Source of the DNA: Micractinium sp. NFX-FRZ | Lineage: Eukaryota; Chlorophyta; Trebouxiophyceae; Chlorellales; Chlorellaceae | NCBI GenBank assembly: GCA_029339195.1 | Contig: JAPTJF010000354.1 | Span: 1 to 64,000, forward strand | Direction: 5' to 3' | Length of the DNA: 64,000 bases | Shown: positions 12,075-23,700 of the stretch, piece after piece | Numbering within the stretch: position 1 is the stretch's first letter | Layout of the letters: the number at the start of each line of letters is the position of its first letter | The notes under the pieces: model-generated | Told to the model about the DNA's origin: nothing | Database searches by the model: none | What the model saw: the letters and a program-made list of their open reading frames with translations, nothing else | Made by a program: the position numbers and the translations under genes

Positions 12075-12949
12075 GCTCACCATTTGCCCTGCCTGGACCA
12101 GTAGGGCCAGGCCACTTACACTCACCTACGTTAAAATTGACACAGGGTCAAATCTGCAACGCATGCCGCCCCATCTATCATCCCTCGACATGCCACCCCC
12201 CTAATCTCCCATCCTCACACTGCCGCTCCAATCTGCTGCCTCCCTGTGACATTACCTAGCTGCAATCTACGCTCCCATCTATGCTCCCAACCCCCGTTCC
12301 CAGAACTGACCATGACAAGTTGACATGTTGACAAACTGACGCCCCCTGTGCACTTACTGACCTTACCGGCCTGGGTGGTGCTGCCTGCCTCGGTGGTGCA
12401 ATGCCACCCCACCCCACCTTGCCCGCTTGGGCGGTGTTCATTCTTTGACTTGTGAGAACGCCTCGCCCCTTGAGAGTCTGCTTCGGCTTGCTCATGCAGC
12501 GCCGCCGCCCACTGCTGTGCACCCAACAGTGCACGCTACTTCACCCTGGCACTCCCGCCAATTGAAACCCTCCCCAAACTGACTGACTGTAACGGACTGG
12601 AGACACCAATTGCAGTGGCAATGTAGTTTCGAAGACGGTTGTGCGGAACACGTGCAGTTTCCGTGGGAGGTGCATGGCGCAGCGGCGGCTCCGCTCTAAT
12701 GTGGGCGGTGCCCGAGTGTGCTGCCATAGGCCCTGCCCCGTAGCTGGCGGCAGCATCGGTCTGAATCTTAGTACGTTTGCATGCAACTCCAATGTGGTAT
12801 TGGTATTTGGAGGGAGCCACAGTTTTTGTCTACTCAACCTGAAGGCAGGCCAGCGGGCACAGCGGGGCGACAAGCGGCGGCGCCGTGGCAGGTGGCAGCG
12901 GCAGGTGGCGCAGGAGATTGTGAGGTCTCCAGCTGCATCTCAGTCCTTC
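12075..12949. other. Intergenic region, MYB3R to F-box/LRR copy A
   Basis: About 875 bases without a supportable exon. It is less GC-rich in the middle (12120-12620), consistent with a 3' UTR and promoter. A block at 12840-12890 resembles 14990-15040 upstream of the next paralog, so promoter sequence was duplicated with the gene. Confidence 0.6.
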
Positions 12950-14855
12950 ATGATGTCAGCCGCAGCCATGCCTCCCGCCTTGATCGCCGCGGACGCTGCG
13001 CCCGGCCTCCTCGACCTGCCAGAGGTGCTATTGGAGGGCATTCTGCTGCTGCTGCCGCTCAAAGCGAGGTTGGAGGGAGCCTGGGGCGATAGGGGGCAGC
13101 CATGCCGCTGGGCCGCTCCCGCAGCCGGCCCCGCCTGCCCGGCCTTGCCGCCCTGACTGCGGAACCCGCGTCCCCCTTGCCCGCCCCGCCAGCGCCTATC
13201 CGGCAGTTAGCACACCAATTTCTGATCTCCTCCCGCCTGCAGGGCGCGCTTCACCACCACCTGCAAGGCGGCTCAGCATCTGGGCGCTGCCAGCCCCATG
13301 CTGTGGCGCGACGTGGCCACCTCCTGCCTGGGCCGCCAGCAGAGCCTGTACCTGCTGCGCTGGCTGGCCGCCGCACCACGCGGCACCTTGACTTTTGACA
13401 CCAGCATGAGCTTCCAAGCGGTGCCACCCGAGCGGCAGCTCTTCGGGGGCCTCACCATGCAGGGGGCAACACTGGAGGTCTTGAAGCTGAGGTGGGTGCT
13501 GGCGCCTGCCCTTGCGCCTGCCTGCCTGCCTGCATGCATGCATGCATGCATGCCTCTCTGCTTGTAAGAACACCTTCCTCCCTGTCTGCTTGCCTGCCCA
13601 CTTGCCTGCCTGGTGCAAATGAGCTGCTACAGTGATGGGGGTTTTTGGGGTTTGGGGTTTTTGGGGTTTGGGGGCCCTAAAACCCAAAACCCTAAACCCA
13701 AACCCCCAAAACCCTAAACCCTAAACCCACTCGACTATGATGACGAGTACGAGGAGTGGCCGCCCGGCATGCAGGTGCAGTAACTGCCACGCCCGGCAGG
13801 CCCGAGGCCCGCCTCTCCATGCTGGCGCAGCCTGCAAAGGCCTGGGGGTGGTGATACAACCGCAGTCATTCCAACCACATGTAGTAGAAAGACCTGACGA
13901 GGCGTGTTCCACTCTTCGTGCAGGTCCTGGGCGCGCTGACGGCGCTCACCTCTGTGCAGCTCTCTGGCATGAGCCTGCCCTGGCTGACGTCGCAGCTTAC
14001 CGCTGTGACCGGGCTGCAGCGGCTCGACCTGCGCCGCCTCTCCTTTGGGTGGCACGACAGCTTGGACACGCTGCACCGGCTGCCCGCCCTAGGGGGCCTG
14101 TGCCTGCAGTTTGACGAATGGTGGGAGGGTGAGGCGCAGGGGCCGGCCGGCGCCTGCACCCGCGAGCTGCCTCAGGTGGAGGACCTCACCGCCTACGTGC
14201 ACCCCTGCTGTGTCGACCAGAGCCTGCCGCAGCTGGCGGCGCTTCCGCAGCTGGTTCACTTGGAGATTTCGGCTGGGGCGCTGCTGTGGGGCGCCAACGT
14301 GCCCTGGCTGGCCAGGCTGGCTCGCCTGCAAGGCCTGTACGTCATGTGAGAGCTCGCAGCTGTTTGAACAAGCACCCACTTTGCGTGCCAGCTGTCGGCA
14401 GGGGCCCTGCCGCTTGGACACCACTGTGCAAGCACCAGGCTTTCTGGCCATGCTGCACCGAGGACCCATGCCAGTGCAGGTTTGAACACGTTTGCATTCG
14501 CCAACCGCTGGCCCACAAGCGAGCACCGCATTGAACCAGCCTGCGAGGGGGCCCCCTCCCTGCTGCCTTCTGCTCCCACTCCCGCAGCCTGCCGGAGACT
14601 CCAGAGGAAGCCGGCGCCATGGCGAACTCAGGGCTGCAGAGCTTTCTGGCGGTCGCCCGGGGCATGCCAGCGCTGAACCACATCTCTTTAGTGGTCCCTG
14701 AAGATGCGATAGGCATGCTGCCCTGGGACCTGCTGTGTGACTGGCAGGAGGGGCTGATGGGAGGGCTGCCAGGGCTGGAATGTGTGCTGTACACGCTGGC
14801 ACAGTGGGAGGCGCTGCTGGTGTCGGGCACAGCGCCGCCTGATGCGCTGCCGTGA
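12950..14855 (+). pseudogene. F-box/leucine-rich repeat protein, copy A, disrupted by a telomere-like block
   Basis: Recognisable pieces are 12950-13068 (start could be 12968; LLDLPEVLLEGILLLLPLKAR, F-box), 13243-13491 (RFTTTCKAAQHLG, WLAAAPRG), a remnant ending at 13774 (WPPGMQ), 13924-14346 (VLGALTALTSVQLSGM, then LRRs to LQGLY) and 14587-14855 (C-terminal LRRs). The two intact paralogs in this window encode the region after exon 2 in one 810-base exon. Here about 110 residues of it are missing, and the gap holds head-to-head telomere-like repeats at 13637-13728. Exon 2 ends in phase 2, and none of the AG acceptors after the block restores the frame of the remnant, so I call it a probable pseudogene. 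Every other piece is still open, so the break may be recent. Confidence 0.65.
13637..13728. repeat. Head-to-head interstitial telomere-like repeat
   Basis: Positions 13637-13674 are G/T-rich (TTTTTGGGG and TTTGGGG units). From 13675 to 13728 the strand switches to CCCTAAA, CCCTAAAA and CCCAAAA units. This is the inverted arrangement TTT(A)GGG...CCCTAAA expected if two chromosome ends were fused. It lies inside the disrupted F-box/LRR copy A. A preceding GCAT/TGCC microsatellite lies at about 13515-13552. Confidence 0.92.
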
Positions 14856-15126
14856 GCACTACTTGTGCCGCCCTGCCATGCGCTGAACATGGAGGTGGCA
14901 TGTGAACTTGGCTGTTGCTTGTTTGAGGTCGTGGCATTGCTAGAATGTGGAAGTGTGCGAAATGAATCCTAAAGGGGCCAATCACGAAGTCGGTGCAACA
15001 GGCCAGCGGGCGCAGCGGGGCGGCCAGGCAGGCGCCGCCTGGCACCGCCCTCAACAGTGCCGGGCGGTCAATTCGACATTGCCAAAGTCTTGAGATCGCT
15101 TGCTAGCCAGGAACTGCCCTGCAGCC

Positions 15127-17067
15127 ATGCCGGTGCCACCAACCGCCTCGGCCGAGGGCCCCGCGCTGCACCTGTTGGACCTGCCGGCTGTGCTGCTGGA
15201 AACGATAATGCTGTTGCTACCGCTGAAGCTGAGGTATGCGGGAACCGGCGGGCGGGAAGGCGACAGGACAGCCGGTGGCGGCACCCCGCCCACTCCAGCC
15301 CGCTTGCAGGACCGACAGCTGCTAATCCACCCGCACACTGCTTCTTGTGTCTCCTTGGTCTGCAGTGTGCGCTTCACCACCACCTGCAAGGCGGTGCACC
15401 AGCTGGGCAGGCACAGCCCAGTGCTGTGGCGCGCCCTGGCGTTGGCCTCTCAGAGTCGCCAGCAGAGCCTGACGCTGCTGCGCTGGCTGGCTGAGGCACC
15501 TCGCGGCCTACGGCAGTTGCATGCACGCATGCTCTTCCAGCGCGTCGTGCCCACACGGCAGCTGACTGCAGGACTGGCCATGCAGGGCGCAGCGCTGGAG
15601 GCGTTGGTTCTGAGGTGGGTGCTGGTGCGGGTGCTGGCGCTGTCTGCCCATTTGGTTTGCACTTGTATCCACTAATCCTGGCACCACCTCTGGTCGGGCT
15701 GCATAATTCATCTACGCTGGTACGATCCTCTGCAACCTCCCAGCCACCAAGCACCCACCAACCCCAACCTCCTTGCAGCATACGCGATGCGCCGCTCTCC
15801 CTGGACGGAAGCTGGGTGCTGCAGCTGGGCCGGCTGCAGCACTTGGACATCGCAGCGTGCGGCGTGGAGCTGGGCCCATGCTGTGGCATGCTGACCACCC
15901 TGCAGCATCTGCGAGTCAGCTGCGGCATTGAGAGCACCTCGAGGCCTGGCCGCTATAGCACACGCCAGTGGGGCTGCTGTGTGTCGGTGCACCCCGGCGC
16001 CATCCCTGCCAGCCTCACCAGCCTGGCGTTTGAGCACTGCGCCCTGCCAGAGCTGCCCCCAGCGCTGACCGCCGCTGCCAGCAGCCTGCAGTCCCTCACA
16101 ATGCACTACTGCGTGAACAGCCCCCAGGGCTTCAAGCTCACAGCTTCCAAGAGGAAGCTTCCAGACCTGCAGCCTCTGAGCCAGCTGGCGGCGCTGACCG
16201 CGCTGCGGCTTGCTGGACAGCTCATGGAGGGGCTTCCCCCGCAGGTAGTGGACCTGACCGGCCTGCAGCGCCTGGACCTGCAGGGCTGCGGCACCAAGCA
16301 GGCGCGGCTGAGCCTGGGCATTGTGTGCCAGCTGCACGGTCTGACGCACCTCAACCTGGGCATCCTGTGCCACGGGGGGGCGGGCCAGATGCAGGTGCCG
16401 CGTGGCGCTCTGCCGCTGCTGCAGGAGCTGGCCACGGATTCCCACTCTGGCTGGCTCCGTCAGTTCCTGCCGTTGATGGGCGCGGCGCCGCGGATCAGTG
16501 CCCTGAGGGTGCCATCAGGCGCACTGCTGTCCAGGACAAATGCGCGGTGGCTGCACGAGTTGGCCTGCCTCGAGAGCCTCTGCATCAGGTGGGTGGGGGC
16601 AGGCAGTTCACAGGTGTGCGGCTGTCTTGGAAGCCTTGGGTTCAGGTTCTGCACGCGGTGCTGTGCTGGCCAAAACCATGGCATGCGTGCATGTGGGGCG
16701 CCGTACCGTGACAACCATCGCTGCGTGTGCCCGCCCGCCTTCCCTGCCCCCCTCCCTTGGCAGGATTCCCCGCTCCATGAATGGCAAGCTGGCTGACCCA
16801 CAGTGTGGGATGGCGCGCTGGCTGCCAGCAGTGCTGGGGCTGCCGGCGCTGCGCTACATTCTGCTGCTAATCGACAAAGAGGCCCTGGAAAGGGATTCCG
16901 CCATGGACATCCTTGTAGAGTGGTGTGAAGCCGTGTCTGCGCGACTGCCCTGCGTGCACTTAGCGGCGCTGCCGCTTGAGGTAGAGTACATGCAGGTGCA
17001 TGGGCTCACCTTGGACGATGTGTGGCCTGCCAGCCCAAAGGTGTTCCAGCTGCTGCTGGACGATTGA
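15127..17067 (+). CDS. F-box/leucine-rich repeat protein, copy B, 4 exons
   Basis: Exons 15127-15233, 15366-15614, 15779-16588 and 16764-17067 give 489 residues. The N-terminus is F-box-like (LLDLPAVLLETIMLLLPLKL, then VRFTTTCKAVHQLG). Then comes a conserved segment with WLAEAPRG, and leucine-rich repeats (LGRLQHLDIAACGV, LAALTALRLAGQL, VDLTGLQRLDLQGCG, LHGLTHLNLGIL). F-box proteins usually recruit substrates to SCF ubiquitin ligases; the target is unknown. The exon structure and sizes (249 and 810 for exons 2 and 3) match the minus-strand copy C exactly. It starts 271 bases after the end of copy A in the same orientation, so A and B are a tandem pair. The start was chosen by alignment with the MP(x)P start of copy C. 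Confidence 0.85.
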
Positions 17068-17629
17068 GGGGGTGTGAAAGAACATCCTGCCACCAGCCAC
17101 CGGCCGTCGGCTGAGCGGCAAGTCAGCTTCAAGTCAGATCCTGAGCCTATACCACAGATCTGCAATGCTTCTGTACCCACACGTTTTCTCCAGATGACTA
17201 GACTGGCTGTACCCTGGCGGTTCGTCTGTGATGCTTTGCCCTGTATTTCTGCCTTGGAATTAAGGAACTCCCTGCAAGGCTCTGTGTATGGCACAGGGAA
17301 CACGACCCACAGCCAGCGAGCGAGCAGTCGGCCAGTGGGCAAAGCAGGGTGGCCGGCCGGGCATGCTGCTGGCACCTGCAATCCTGTCCGGAGTCATACG
17401 CTCATACCCAGCCTCTTGCAATTGTCTCAGGTAGCGCAGTGACGAGGGGGTGGAATTCAGCCAATGCACCAGTTGCAACAGCTGAAGATGTGAGCATGGC
17501 ATGTGGGAGAGGCAAGTAGGGGCCGGCAGGCATGCTGCGGCAGTGGTGCAAGCAGGGGGTTCAGTATAATACAGGAGCACAACAAGTGGGCAAGCCCGGC
17601 GCCAGCTAGACAACTGCCTCGTATCTGCC
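17068..17629. other. Convergent intergenic region
   Basis: About 560 bases between the ends of a plus gene and a minus gene (VPS20). It is probably the two 3' UTRs. I see no exon. Confidence 0.6.
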
Positions 17630-19910
17630 TCATGCCTCCACCAGCACCCGCTCCGCCTCCCGCTCCTCCTCTGCCTCCGCCGCTGCCGGCAGCTGCACCT
17701 TGGTTTTCGGCACGCTCGGCAGCTCTGGCAGCGCCCCCTCTTCCGCCACCTCCCCAGCTGCTGCTGCCGCTGCCGCCGCCTGCTGCTGCTCCCCCTGCTG
17801 CTCCTCTTGTGCTGCGGGCAGAACTGGCATGGGTGCTGAGGGCACCCGTGGCAGCTCCAGTTTGTGCTGGTCCATCAGCTGCGCCTCCAGCTCCTCCAGC
17901 TCAGCAGCCGCCGCCTCCGCCTCCTCTGGGTTGAGCGAGTCCCCTGCACAGGGATGCGCGTTGTGTACAAATCGGGCGAGTGCAGGACGTGAGTGTGCAG
18001 TAAGGTGAGGCTCCTGCAACATGCTGCCTTGCCAGAGCCCACCCTGCCGGGTCGAGCGACTCCCCTGCTCAGATTGTTTAGGCGCAGCAGCCAGGCGATG
18101 AGGGATGAGGGCGGGATGAGGGACATGCACGTGCGCCTGTGCGCGGGCTGCTGAGCAGGCAGGAGGCGGGCGGGCACCAACGGGCAGGCAACGCCACGCA
18201 CCCAGCATCTGCCTCAGGCTGTCCTCGTACTCCTTGGCATCCGCGCTGTCCTGCATCAGCTTCTCCACATCTTCCAGCGGCATCTCCTGCACGTGTGAAA
18301 TAGAAAGTTGGTGACCAAATCAGTTGCGATAGCGATGCAAAGTAAACCTGCATAAACATCTCCACAATCTCCACCGGCATCTCTCGCAAGCAGTGCAAAA
18401 CAGCGGTGAGTTGGCGGCAGAGGGGAAGGCAGGAGCAGGCCGCCCAGCTAACGCGACAAGTGGGAATAGCGCACAGGGGAACGTGCGCGAGGGCGGGCGC
18501 TGCGCCAGCTGCCGCACGCGGTGTTCCTGCTGCGCCACAGGTGACGGCACACGGGCATACCCCCAACCCCCTACTCCTGCCTCCACCCTGCCTCCTTCGT
18601 GCATTCGCTTTTCATGGCGCAGTTGCCCTCCTTTCCCAGCTGAGTTTGCCCAGTCCCCCAGCCGCCCTGCCTTCCCTGCCCGGCCAGCCCCCACCCCACC
18701 TGCTGCATCTGCTTGACTGCGCTGTTGCCCTCCTTGAGTGCCGCAAACAGGCGCTGCTGGTTCTTGGTGGTCTCAAGGTTGGCCAGCTGCGTGGCAGGGC
18801 AGGGGCAGTGGGGCAGGCGGTGGTGAAGGCAGTGAGTGAAGGCAGGGCGCAGTGCGGCAGCAACACATATGAGCACCAGCACGACACAGCAACGCCGGAA
18901 AATAGCCAGTCTGTTCATGCAGCACAATGCAGCAAGGAGCGGCATGGCACAGCACGGCGCAGCACAGCGCAGCGCAGCACCCACCATCTCCTCCACGTTC
19001 AGCAGCCACGCGTCCAGCTTGGCGGCCTGCCCCTCCTGCAGCAGCGGCAGCGGCAGCAGCACCCAGCAGAACACGTTGAGAAAACTGGCCTCACATAACG
19101 AGACCCCCACAGTGGCAGACAGCACATGGCATCCTCCACATGCACACATTCCCTTGATCCCTTGCCTGCAGCGCCAACCAGCAGGACCGCAGCAGCCAGC
19201 CAAGCTGACATCCAGCAAGGCAAGCTAGCCCGCCCCCGCAACCGTCAGCCCGCCAGCATCCGTCCTGCACCCACCTGCAGCTTGCGCCGCTTGAGTGCCA
19301 GCAGCGCCCTGTCCTTCTTGCCCTGCGCCACCAGTGTTGTGGCCATCACCATCTCACGATCTATGTTGGCATGAATCTGCGGTCATGAGGGAAAAGAAGA
19401 TGGAATGGTAGGCGGAGGAATGGTGACCATCTGTGCGGCCCTCAAGGCAGGCGGGTGCAGCAGGTTGGGAAGTGGAGGGGCACGGTTCAAGTGCGACACA
19501 GGGCGGCAGGGGTGAAGACCGAGCAAGCAGGCACCTGCCCACGCACCCGCGTGCGCTGCTGCTCCAGCTTGCGGGCCTGCGTCTTGAGGGTCAGCACCGC
19601 CCGGTCCGCCTCATTGATCTCCAGCCTGCACAACCACAGAGAACACGCACGAGTGAGGCAGCACAGCAGCATGAGGTCGGCAGTGACTGGCGCCCAGAGG
19701 CAGCTGCTGCAGCAGCAGGGCGGCGGCAGGGTGCCAGCGGTCGAGTGTTGGTTGGCGGTCTGCCGCAGTCCGCATCAGCGGTTCGCGGTGACTGTGAGGT
19801 GGTGAGTAGCGTCGCAGCGTTGGCAAGAAAGAGAGAGAGCACAGCGGTGAAGGGGTTTTGAGTCCCGCCTGTCGCGCTCACTTTGGTTTCTTGCTGAGAA
19901 GCTGGCCCAT
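17630..19910 (-). CDS. VPS20: ESCRT-III subunit VPS20/CHMP6, 7 exons
   Basis: Exons (5' to 3') 19910-19882, 19625-19535, 19376-19275, 19035-18985, 18786-18700, 18286-18202 and 17943-17630 give 252 residues. The protein starts MGQLLSKKPK: Gly2 is a likely N-myristoylation site, as in CHMP6. The Snf7 core follows (LTLKTQARKLEQQRTRVRGQ, REMVMATTLVAQGKKDRALLALKRRKLQ, LANLETTKNQQRLFAALKEG). The C-terminal helices are EMPLEDVEKLMQDSADAKEY and the acidic LNPEEAEAAAAELEELEAQL. VPS20 sits on endosomal membranes, binds ESCRT-II and nucleates Snf7 polymers for multivesicular-body sorting (family knowledge). The tail is unusually Ala/Gln-rich. Introns are rich in CAGCA-type simple sequence. An extra exon-like copy at 18352-18389 is omitted from this model. 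Confidence 0.93.
18352..18389 (-). repeat. Exon echo or alternative mini-exon of VPS20
   Basis: On the minus strand this reads MPVEIVEMFMQ, preceded by AG and followed by a GTTTAC donor-like site. It is a near copy of the start of the next real exon (MPLEDVEKLMQ at 18283-18251). Including it would repeat the helix that CHMP6 proteins have once, in frame with exon 5. Confidence 0.75.
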
Positions 19911-20725
19911 ATTGTGGTAAAGTTTCAGGCGCGCCGAGGAAGGTGGACAGTTGTTGCGAGCTCGCAGGGCGGCTTGGTGGGCCCAGAGAGCCTCTGGCGT
20001 CGCCACAGCACGAGAAGTTGCCAAAACGTTATATACCAGGCTGCGAGATCGCGCTCTCACCACCCTCGGTGAAGGTAGGGTTCCCGCCGGCGCCGCCGCG
20101 TCAGCGGGCGCAGCAGGTGACCCCTGTCCTTTGTGCCCAGCTGAATCACACCACCAGACCTGGGAGTGCTATGGGATCGGAATAAAGAAAGGTGTAAAAA
20201 TCAAAGCAACTGCACGCTGGACGCTGCAGGGTTCCTTGTGAGCGGCCGGCAGCGGGAGTCGGGTCGCAGGGCGCCGCCGCTGCTGCCATGGGCTCGGCGC
20301 TGTTGCCAGCCGGGAAAAGTCGAGGTCGAGAGGATGTGATATGGAGGAAAGAGGGGCGCGATAAATGCACTTGCATGGGAAGAGAAACAAGTGCCATCCA
20401 CTGCGGCTCAGCTTATTGCCAGGGGTAGCGTATCGGGGACAGATTGCAGAGTGCACTGCGCTGCAGGTTCGGCAGCACTGAGAGAGGAAAGATGAGGCGT
20501 GGGGAGGGAGGGGCCGGAGCTGAGATGTGATAGTAGAAAAGCAAGGGACAGAGAGGTGGTGGGCGTGCCATAGCATGCTGTGGTGCTGCAGGGTGCCCCG
20601 CTAGCTCCTGCTGCCGAGAGGGCCCGTGATGGCAAGCCCACCGGACCGTTCCCCCTGACGTTGTGCTTGCCCATTCGCGTCTTCCTACCAGGGCCCGCCT
20701 TGGACCGAACTGCTGGTAGGAGGAC
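19911..20725. other. Intergenic region upstream of VPS20
   Basis: About 815 bases between the VPS20 start and the end of the next minus-strand gene. It holds the VPS20 promoter and that gene's 3' UTR. Several ORFs overlap it, but none has family features. Confidence 0.55.
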
Positions 20726-23700
20726 TCAGTTGCCGCACAGGATGAACTTGAAGGTGTCGCAGTGGGGGAAGAAGGCGGTGGAGCAGGCGGAGGCCTGCGG
20801 GGTGAGGGAGGGGCAGGCGAGGGCGGGGCATGGTGAGGGCGGGAAGGCTGTGGTGGGATGGAGGCAGGCTGGAGTAATGGGGAGTCGTGTGGCGTGCCGC
20901 CCCAGCTCTCCATCCTGCCTGCCCTCCCCAGTTCGCCTGATAAGAAACGATGGCAGCGGGATTGGGGCAAGCATACGACGGCCGCGCACGTGAAGCGCAG
21001 CTTGCGCTCACGCCTCCACCCTGGCAGCCTCCCCGATTCAAAGAAGTCTGACAGAAACCCACTGGGCTTGCAGCCCACCTGTTCAGGGATGACTGTCGCC
21101 ACGCAGTTGGGGCATGGCGGGGTGACGGGCACTTTGACCCGGCTCCAGTCCGCCGCGCGCCCGTAGCCGTGCAGCTGGCAAAAGTAGTCGGCTGCAGTGG
21201 GGCGGGGATGTGGTGGGCGGGGGGTGGGCGCACGGAGAGATGCACACCCAGCAGCGATGTGGTTGTGCAATCCCCGGGCATGCTGGTACTGGCCAGTACC
21301 GGACACGGGTTACGAGGTTGCTACACTTTGATCTGCGCCAGCCAGCTAGTGGCCCTCACATGATTCACAGACGTGCAGCGGTGCGCCTGTTTACAACCCA
21401 GCTTCACTTGCCTGCGGGCGCGCCGCAGCGCACCCCAAAGGAGCGGCAGAAGTCCAGGGGCGTGTCCTTCCACTTGGGGGAGTCAAAGCGGGGGCCGTTG
21501 CCTGCCAGGTGTGGGGGCAAGTGTTCAAGAGTGCCAGGTGGCAGGCAGGGTAGAGGTGACGTGTCATGGCGCACTGGTGGGGTAAACAGATCCAGGCCAG
21601 GATCGGTTGAGAGGCAAGCATGGCAAGTGCCCGCTCACACCAAGCGCTCACAGCTGGTGCAGCCTGCACTTGAAACCCCAAATGCACCTCCCCCATCAAC
21701 CCACCCCCTGCCCCTGTACTAGTGTTCACTGCCCGCCCCAGCCCTTGCAGCACTGCCGCACCTGGTTCGGGCTGGCTGCCATTGAGCAGGCGGACGCACT
21801 CGTTTGGCATCACCGCCGGGCCTCCAGGACCGGGCGCCAGGCGGAAGGGCTGGTAGCGCACCTCCCCCGCAGAGTCCTCGAATATGATGCGCACCTCGCT
21901 CACCTCTGCAGGCAAGCAGGCGGGCGGGGCGGCAGCAGCGGCGGTGGTGTGCAGCAGTTGGGAACGAAGGGGCAGGCATGCCGGCAAGCATTAGCAGGGG
22001 CGCACCTCACCCACCCCCCTTGACCTGCGTGCGGGCGCCCCCCGGTGCCGCGCTTCGCTGCACATGTGGAGAGTGCCGCAGCAGGGTGCGCCAGCAGCAG
22101 CGGGGAGCACGGGCGGCAGCGGCAACAGCAGCAGCAGAGGCGGCAGGGTAGGCCCCTTGAGCGCCCCTCCATAGGGCTTTGTGCAGTGGCCCCCATCTTC
22201 CAGTGGAGTGTCTCATGCCAGGCTGTGCAGTGGGCCTCCCATTCAGCAGTACAGCGCCCCCCTCACCCCTGGGCTTGCAGAACAGGTTGCCGCAGCAGTC
22301 TGTGTCCATCTCGCACGTAGCGCCCTCCTCCGTGCGGCCGCCGGACACGCCGGTGGAGCAGCCTGCAGGTGCGGGTGCCAGCAAGGGAGCCAGACATGAG
22401 GGGCTGCCAGCTCCAGCTGGCAGGCTCACCCCAAGTCCTGCATTGGGTGCTGAGAGAGCCCCTGCCCAGACTCACCCGTCCCTCTCTGGCACAGCCCTTC
22501 CGGCCTGGCCATGCAATCATGGACAGCCGGGGCCACCCTGCCACCCCGCACCCACCCGGGTGCTCCCCCTCGCAGCTCTCCAGCTTTGCGGCGTCGTACA
22601 TCCAGAAGGTTTTGGTGTCGTTGAAGAAGAGCACTGCCCACTGCACGCCCTCCTCATCCTTCAACCGCAGGCCCGTGTAGATGACCTGCCAGGCGGGGCG
22701 CAGGTGGAGAGGGAAGGGCAAGCGAGGGCTAGCCCGGCAGGCAGGCAGGTGGCTGGGACAGGCAGGGTCCAGAAAGGACAAAGGGCAACACATGCGCGTC
22801 GCCAGCTGCCAGCCCCTTGTCCCAGCCCCACGTGAGGTGCAAAACGTGCCTCGTCTCCCTGTGAAAGGCGCCTCAGCCCACCCCCTTACCTCCATCCCCT
22901 CGCTCAGAGAGGGCGCAACGGTGCCCACGGCAGCTCGCACCGGCCGGATCTGCAGCAGCAGCAACAGCAGCCAGCAGCAGCAAGCAGCGGCAGGGCGTGC
23001 TGTCGGCGGGCATGGACGGTGGGGGGCAGGGCAGGCCTTGCTCGTGGGGGGGAGGGGTGGGCAACACAGGGTAAACAGCCGGCAGACGGGCAGGCGGGCA
23101 GGCAGGCGGGCAGGCGGGCAGGCAGGCAGCCGGGCGGGCAGGCAGCCGGGCGGGCAGGCAGGCAGGCCTCACACCTCTGCCGGGGGGCCCGCAATCCTGC
23201 GGCAGAAGAACGCATCCTCCCTGCTCTCAATGCCCTCCATGTCATCTGCAAACAGAGCTGGAGGGGTCAAGAGCGCGCCCGGTCTTGGCAGTGTGCAAAA
23301 AAAAGGGCAAGCCAGCCCACCGAGCCACCTACTTGCCCACATGGGCCGCCACACAAGCATGCATCCCTCCACACCATCACAAACACCCAGCCACACACCC
23401 GCATTGGCAAGCGGCTGCATCCTCAAACACCTTAAGGCACACCCCACCCTTGGCCCCGCCCTTCTCCGCTGGGTGCTTCAGGGCACACCTCGCCGCCTGC
23501 ACATGCGTTGGTGCTGGACAGACCTCATGCAACGGCTCAAGACAACCAGCTTGAAAGCACCAGTTGGCAGCAGCAGTTGAGAGGCACCCACCCGTGTAGG
23601 AGGATGCGTCCTCAAACACCTGCACCTCCAGGCCCTCCGGCGTCCAGGTCCCCGCATGCCACGGGTTCCCCGGCTGCATGAAGCTCCACGACAGGAAGGT

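Noticed and set aside
18352..18389. Counting MPVEIVEMFMQ as a normal VPS20 exon
   Set aside because: CHMP6 proteins have this helix once. The model without it sums to an exact number of codons and matches the family. Kept as an echo or alternative exon.
23087..23166. CRISPR-like array in the GGCA/GGGC repeats
   Set aside because: The units are 4-8 bases with no spacers; this is an intronic minisatellite in a eukaryotic gene.
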